In this document: piece after piece, positions 63,871 to 64,000 of the stretch
Layout of the letters: each line of letters opens with the position of its first letter
How positions within the stretch are numbered: position 1 is the first letter of the stretch
NCBI GenBank assembly: GCA_030068145.1
Contig: JAPJBO010000005.1
Span: 806,001-870,000 of the forward strand
Source: Diplonema papillatum
Taxonomy: Eukaryota > Euglenozoa > Diplonemea > Diplonemida > Diplonemidae
DNA: 64,000 nucleotides
Direction of reading: 5' to 3'
Position numbers and translations under genes: made by a program
The notes under the pieces: model-generated
What the model was told of the DNA's origin: nothing
The model's database searches: none
What the model saw: only the letters and a program-made list of their open reading frames with translations

Positions 63871-64000
63871 ATCAGGACCCCCAGGGACCACGCAGTGGCT
63901 ACACCAAATCTGAAGGCGGAGCAAGGTCCTCCGCTTGAGGCGACCAGACGCCCTCTGGCGTGTCGTCCTCTCTGGCTAGCACCCCGCGGGTGTACGGGTC

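Overview
The window looks like accessory, repeat-dense nuclear DNA from a microbial eukaryote. It has few plausible host genes, many retrotransposons and TIR elements, long microsatellites, G/C homopolymer runs and splice-like junctions, and no bacterial operon structure. The two intact LINEs and a separate ORF1-like protein resemble, from memory, LINE proteins of dinoflagellates and other myzozoan algae. A chromerid or dinoflagellate-type alga is therefore my best guess, at low confidence.

Layout. 0-3.6 kb: dispersed repeats and a frame-broken gene. 3.6-7.1 kb: two minus-strand genes of unknown function, the larger (786 codons) with a second, broken relative at 62.5-63.1 kb. 7.3-9.5 kb: a TIR-bounded element whose single long ORF matches only the post-catalytic half of the LINE ORF2 found elsewhere here. 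9.7-14.1 kb: two copies of a zinc-finger/coiled-coil protein gene, each followed by the N-terminal part of a tyrosine-recombinase-like protein. 15.9-17.8 kb: a decayed LINE on the minus strand. 18.0-19.3 kb: a tyrosine recombinase. 19.6-20.4 kb: a broken reverse transcriptase. 21.3-25.2 kb: a MULE fragment and a DDE transposase gene with a C2H2 finger. 25.5-29.3 kb: MITEs, a palindromic satellite and minisatellites. 29.5-31.6 kb: a MULE whose ends are inverted arrays of a 31-bp repeat. 31.6-34.9 kb: duplicated, decayed coding sequence. 35.0-38.0 kb: TIR elements nested in each other, with a visible target duplication. 38.2-39.9 kb: a minus-strand LINE fragment. 40.5-57.4 kb: four LINE units head to tail, separated by (AC)n tracts. 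57.9-59.0 kb: an ORF1-like gene. 60.6-61.7 kb: the most convincing host gene (secreted, two CBM6-like domains, C-terminal anchor).

The most notable system is the LINE family at 42.6-57.4 kb. Both full copies carry a coiled-coil ORF1, a single UAG, and then in the same frame a giant ORF2 (OTU protease, APE endonuclease, RT, zinc finger, RNase H, Cys/His tail). ORF2 has no ATG before the OTU catalytic motif, and the residues just after the UAG are conserved between copies. This points to stop-codon readthrough producing a fusion of about 2,330-2,400 residues. The copies are stacked in (AC)n, suggesting that the elements end in, and insert into, AC repeats. All functional statements rest on reading the sequence; no searches were run.
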